This document shows, piece after piece, positions 6,450 to 9,312 of a stretch of 9,312 nucleotides of DNA (position 1 is the stretch's first letter; each line of letters opens with the position of its first letter). The notes under the pieces were generated by a model that saw nothing but the letters and a program-made list of their open reading frames with translations, did not search any database and was not told the DNA's origin. Both the position numbers and the translations under genes were made by a program. The DNA comes from an uncultured Prevotella sp. (GTDB lineage: Bacteria; Bacteroidota; Bacteroidia; Bacteroidales; Bacteroidaceae), in contig CALNBT010000269.1 of NCBI GenBank assembly GCA_937874345.1, forward strand, positions 1-9,312, written 5' to 3'.

Positions 6450-6770
6450 TTACTTGCTGACAATCTTCTTTCTCTTAAAGGTATAGCATAAACAATTAGT
6501 ATAAGCGTTTCCTGAAGATAGATTTGAAGCTATTAGAGGAACAACAGCAACGAGTTCCCAACCTTGTTTGCCATACTTATCCAGTGTCTTATCCGGGTTT
6601 TCATATGTTATCTCACCTTGCTTGGCAAACGTATGCGTGTTTCTGATGAATATCGATTTATATTCCCACTGTTCTGTGGCAACATAAGTTGAATCACTGT
6701 TACTCTGTGTTTGAGCGAAAGAGGATGCCGAGCAAAGAGCCAGCATAAGGACGAATAGATACTTCTTCAT
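6450..6770 (-). CDS. Small secreted DUF4177-like protein
   Basis: This 106-residue protein has a clear signal peptide (MKKYLFVLMLALCSASSFA, likely cut before Q20), so it should be periplasmic. The mature part shows the DUF4177 pattern: WEYKSI at 35-40, LDKYGKQGWELVAVVP at 63-78, and a closing CYTFKRK strand at 95-101. This is a small alpha/beta domain of unknown biochemical role. It has its own promoter and terminator, so it forms a single-gene unit between the OmpA-type gene and the XRE operon. No partner can be named. The family call rests on the WEYK and GKQGWELV motifs; the function is unknown. Confidence 0.75.
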   Translation of the reverse strand: MKKYLFVLMLALCSASSFAQTQSNSDSTYVATEQWEYKSIFIRNTHTFAKQGEITYENPDKTLDKYGKQGWELVAVVPLIASNLSSGNAYTNCLCYTFKRKKIVSK

Positions 6771-6799
6771 CTGTCTGATATTTAGTTATTTATTACATA

Positions 6800-6830
6800 C
6801 AAATATACGATTTTTTCGGCAAATAACCAA
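6800..6830 (-). promoter_or_regulatory. Bacteroidetes-type promoter of the DUF4177-like gene
   Basis: On the minus strand TTGG (6830-6827) is followed after 19 bp by TATATTTG (6807-6800), a full match to the TAnnTTTG -7 box with a near-match to the TTTG -33 box. It lies 29 bp upstream of the start codon. Confidence 0.65.
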
Positions 6831-6911
6831 GAAAACAAGGAGCTAATCACCTGAATAACAGCACATATAATACATTTCTTTCAAAGATATTGTTACCTAC
6901 CCATATTTGAC

Positions 6912-6941
6912 AAAATAGGCCGATCTTCACAGTCCAGCCTA
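6912..6941 (-). terminator. Terminator of the OmpA-type gene
   Basis: On the minus strand TAGGCTGG (6941-6934) pairs with TCGGCCTA (6923-6916) over 8 bp with two G-U pairs and a 10-nt loop, followed by TTTTG. It begins 30 bp past the stop codon. A-rich bases also flank the other side, so weak activity in the opposite direction is possible. Confidence 0.55.
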
Positions 6942-6971
6942 CAAAACAAGAATTATTGAAACAATATATAT

Positions 6972-8447
6972 CTATTTTGGTTCAAAGAATAATTCTATCC
7001 TTGTGAACCGATTGCCATCGTTGGGAGAAAGTTCGCTAACCCCACCCATGGATACTTTGGCAATATATTTTTCGTTCAGACCACGCGCTACCAACTGTTC
7101 ACAAATATATCGAGCACGATTACGGCTCAACTCACTGTTGCGCTCTTTACTGCCAGTAGCACTATCTGCTGCACCCGTCACACGGATACGAAGGTCATAT
7201 TTCTTGGCCACACGAGCAATCTCATCGAGATTGATCAGCTGTCTATGGTCACTCAACTGGTGTGTATCAATCTTGAAAAAGAAGTAAACAGGAGCACCTA
7301 TGCAAGAACGGTTATTGCTCATATCGAGCAGATAAGCATTCCAAGCCTGCTCATCGGAGGGTGATGTATGTGCGCTATCACCTGCCAACATCATTGCCAT
7401 CATCGACTGCCTAGTAGATTCACTTAGGGAATCACCTGGAAATCCGTCCTTACCGGTATTCATATTCCACTTACCTTTTCTCAATCGCTCCATCAACGAA
7501 TTGAGCCCACTGTAGTCATTCTTAGGATAGAGTGAAACCGCCTGTGAGGTTCCCTCGTCCGAAGAAAGGCTTTCCAGCTTGTCGCCATATTTTTTCAATA
7601 GCCCTTCTATCTCCAGAATCTTGCGCATCTCTGCGAGAGCTCTTGAGTCTGATTTGTGCCGAGCGTCCAACAGTCTGTTTTTGTTTGCCATCGATAACGA
7701 GTATCCAAGCAACCAATCATTCTGCTGAATGTAGGGTTTGGCATCCACCACTTTTTTCCATCCACTCTTACCAAGGGTTACAGACAAACCTGCGGTCAGG
7801 CTCACCAGATTGTCACCAAATTCACGGGAAGCACCACAGCCATCAAAGTCCTTAAATGTAGTAGTACCGTTCACCTCCATTATGAGATGCAATCTGTGAG
7901 AAAGACGATATCGTCCCATCACGCCATAAGAGAATGCAAAAGGACAGTTCCCATTGTCCTCGTTGTGGATCAACCCCAAACCTGCATAGGGAACAATGTC
8001 CCAGCGTGGCTCATCACGAGCCTTATTAAAATACGAAGCCACATTCACCAGCATGTCTGCGTGCATCAGCTTGTAGCGATTGTTCTGTAGTTCCGAGTTC
8101 TTCAACTCAAATCCACGGAATGACACACGTGTTCCGATGGCTGGTGTAAACCATTTGCCCACCTGCAGGTGAAGCGTAGGCTTGATGCGACCAAATAAAT
8201 CCTCACAACCGAGTGGTGTACCGGCAAATGCAGAAGCACCGCCACCGATTCCAATGAACCAGTTGTCCTTCCAACCCGACGAGAGTGTTACGTTTCTCAG
8301 ATACGTCGGTTCCAATGACCGAAGCATCGTCTCACTGATGGAAGTCTGCTGACTCACCAGAGAATCCTCCACTAGAGGTCCCTCATTAGCTGCCTGTGCA
8401 GTGAGAGCCAAGAAGACAGCCGATAGTACTAAAAATTTCTTCAACAT
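6972..8447 (-). CDS. OmpA-family outer-membrane protein
   Basis: This 491-residue protein has a signal peptide (1-19, MLKKF then a hydrophobic core ending TAQA). Residues about 60-226 look like an OmpA-type beta-barrel with alternating aromatic and polar strands (WFIGIGGG, LHLQVGKWF, VPYAGLGLI, SLTAGLSVTLG). The C-terminal part (about 387-489) is an OmpA-like peptidoglycan-binding domain, with the diaminopimelate-contact residues D428 in GAADSATG and R444 in LSRNRA. Between them is a 160-residue middle region rich in charged helix and Ser/Asp, much longer than the usual linker. The protein probably spans the outer membrane and anchors it to peptidoglycan. It lies downstream of the mobilisation gene across a strong terminator and has its own terminator. 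I see no consensus promoter before it. A surface or conjugation-related role is possible but not shown. Confidence 0.85.
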   Translation of the reverse strand: MLKKFLVLSAVFLALTAQAANEGPLVEDSLVSQQTSISETMLRSLEPTYLRNVTLSSGWKDNWFIGIGGGASAFAGTPLGCEDLFGRIKPTLHLQVGKWFTPAIGTRVSFRGFELKNSELQNNRYKLMHADMLVNVASYFNKARDEPRWDIVPYAGLGLIHNEDNGNCPFAFSYGVMGRYRLSHRLHLIMEVNGTTTFKDFDGCGASREFGDNLVSLTAGLSVTLGKSGWKKVVDAKPYIQQNDWLLGYSLSMANKNRLLDARHKSDSRALAEMRKILEIEGLLKKYGDKLESLSSDEGTSQAVSLYPKNDYSGLNSLMERLRKGKWNMNTGKDGFPGDSLSESTRQSMMAMMLAGDSAHTSPSDEQAWNAYLLDMSNNRSCIGAPVYFFFKIDTHQLSDHRQLINLDEIARVAKKYDLRIRVTGAADSATGSKERNSELSRNRARYICEQLVARGLNEKYIAKVSMGGVSELSPNDGNRFTRIELFFEPK

Positions 8448-8484
8448 GCGATTCTACTTTGTGTTCATGTTATGTTCTGTTTGA

Positions 8485-8611
8485 AAGAATGGACATCAAG
8501 CCAGACGTAGAGGAACTGGTGAAAAAAAACATCACCATGCCTGAGACAAGAGAAAGAACATGGTGAAAAAAACACCAGTCAACCTCTGCTGCTGACCATC
8601 CGTCCATTCTT
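8485..8611. repeat. 127-bp nested inverted repeat between the mobilisation and OmpA-type genes
   Basis: Four blocks pair in nested order: AAGAATGGAC (8485-8494) with GTCCATTCTT (8602-8611), AGAGG (8509-8513) with CCTCT (8583-8587), ACTGGTG (8515-8521) with CACCAGT (8573-8579), and CACCATG (8533-8539) with CATGGTG (8559-8565). The first two blocks are separated by 14 unpaired bases on each side. A competing fold exists: TGGTG-N11-CACCA (8517-8537) and TGGTG-A7-CACCA (8561-8577) can form two separate small hairpins. Flanking target-site duplications were not seen. Confidence 0.7.
8522..8565 (-). terminator. Strong intrinsic terminator of the mobilisation gene
   Basis: On the minus strand CACCATG (8565-8559) pairs with CATGGTG (8539-8533) over 7 bp with a 19-nt loop, followed by ATG and eight T residues (8529-8522). 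It begins about 50 bp past the stop of the mobilisation gene and forms the core of the larger nested inverted repeat. Confidence 0.7.
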
Positions 8612-8616
8612 AAAAA

Positions 8617-9312
8617 TTATCTCTTCATTCGTTTGCCTCCTGATGGTTTCATCATACGATGAGCCTGCATCATGCAACGATAAGCCCAAGCTCGGTCATC
8701 TTCATCTTCCTTGCGACCCCATGGCAAATCACTTCCTCCTCCACCGCCACCATGACCTTTGGCGAAGTTGGTTGCATTGTCCAGCATACCCGTATAGAGA
8801 TATAAGGCACAAGTCATTATCTCTTCACCATTGGCAGCCATATCTGCCAGCAATGTATTGTTAAATGCTTCCATGTCACGGAAGGTCATCTGAGGCAATA
8901 CCGATCGGAAGTCAGAGAGCACAGAATCCGCAAAGGCATCCTTCAATCGGAAACGTATCTGGTCTTCCATTTCACCGGCAGCTGCATAAACCTGACGGCG
9001 AAGCTCATCCCGGTTAACCTTGAGCTGTTCCACATCAGACAAAATCTTGTCTCGTTGCTGAACAGCATCATCCAATTTAGCTTTCTTGTCTGCCAGACCA
9101 TCGATGACCGATTGAAGCTGTACATCCAGCTTTCGAATCTGCTCACGGATAGCATCTGCATTCCCTCGACCTTGAGTAAGTTCATCAGCAAGACACTTCT
9201 GCTCAGCTTCAATGGAAGCCTTCTTCTCTTCAAGATTATGTACCATCGTAGTAAGCCCCTTGACACGACGTTCAGCCATGACAATCTCCTGGTTAAGCAA
9301 ACGAAGACGCTC
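8617..9312 (-). CDS. C-terminal part of a probable MobV/Pre-type mobilisation protein (5' partial)
   Basis: The frame is open to the right edge, so the TTG at 9300 is not the real start. The visible 231 residues begin with a long coiled coil of about 110 residues rich in Glu, Lys, Gln and Leu in heptad-like spacing, including KGLTTMVHNLEEKK. A compact helical stretch (ALYLYTGMLDNATNF) follows, then a glycine run (GHGGGGGGS), a DLPWGRKEDEDDRAWAYRC motif and a basic tail (KPSGGKRMKR). I recall this arrangement from the C-termini of Bacteroidales plasmid-recombination/mobilisation (MobV, Pre) relaxases, whose N-terminal domain nicks oriT. The catalytic domain is outside the window, so relaxase activity cannot be checked. 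If correct, a mobilisable unit enters from the right. Alternatively it is another coiled-coil protein; the tail motif favours Mob. Confidence 0.65.
   Translation of the reverse strand, partial: ERLRLLNQEIVMAERRVKGLTTMVHNLEEKKASIEAEQKCLADELTQGRGNADAIREQIRKLDVQLQSVIDGLADKKAKLDDAVQQRDKILSDVEQLKVNRDELRRQVYAAAGEMEDQIRFRLKDAFADSVLSDFRSVLPQMTFRDMEAFNNTLLADMAANGEEIMTCALYLYTGMLDNATNFAKGHGGGGGGSDLPWGRKEDEDDRAWAYRCMMQAHRMMKPSGGKRMKR

Noticed and set aside
6672..6682. TTCTGTGGCAA, an 11-bp match to the proximal half-site of the XRE operator
   Set aside because: It lies within the coding sequence of the DUF4177-like gene, has no inverted partner nearby and can be chance.
7532..7855. 107-codon plus-strand open frame inside the OmpA-type gene
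   Set aside because: It is antisense to a well-supported gene, resembles no family, and has no promoter or coupled neighbour.
8485..8611. Insertion sequence or MITE bounded by the 10-bp inverted ends
   Set aside because: No target-site duplication is visible on the flanks and no second copy exists in the window, so I list it only as an inverted repeat.

Overview
The window looks like part of a mobile or accessory region from a member of the Bacteroidales (Bacteroides/Prevotella type). Three things point there: the protein families present, a promoter of the Bacteroidetes type (TTGG-N19-TATATTTG, at 6830-6800), and signal peptides ending just before a glutamine. No rRNA, tRNA, CRISPR array or transposase was found. 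The left two thirds looks AT-richer than the right end by eye (not computed), which suggests more than one origin.

Left part, plus strand (1-4607): a tight block of conjugative-element type genes. It starts with the C-terminal part of a peptidoglycan hydrolase (end of a glucosaminidase domain plus an M23 endopeptidase), cut by the window edge. Then come a small two-helix membrane protein, a tandem OB-fold protein and an ArdC-like zincin (antirestriction type), all with 12 bp or less between them. A hairpin terminator or attenuator follows, then a secreted phage-type lysozyme. Together these fit cell-wall opening, single-strand DNA handling and protection of incoming DNA during conjugation.

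Middle part, minus strand (4664-6226): a compact three-gene operon with overlapping ends, made of an XRE-type DNA-binding protein, an ImmA/IrrE metallopeptidase and a PIN-domain nuclease-like protein. It converges on the lysozyme gene. A perfect 9+9 bp inverted repeat brackets its likely promoter, and a hairpin with a U-rich tail that lies inside the 3' end of the lysozyme gene can serve as its terminator. It reads as a protease-controlled toxin or stress-response cassette and is the most interesting system here.

Right part, minus strand (6450-9312): a small secreted DUF4177-like protein with its own promoter, an OmpA-type outer-membrane protein with an unusually long middle region, a 127-bp nested inverted-repeat region containing a strong terminator, and the coiled-coil C-terminal part of a probable MobV/Pre-type mobilisation protein running off the right edge. 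Every gene from 4664 to the right edge is on the minus strand. Gene functions are inferred from recognised motifs and remembered family patterns; no database search was run.
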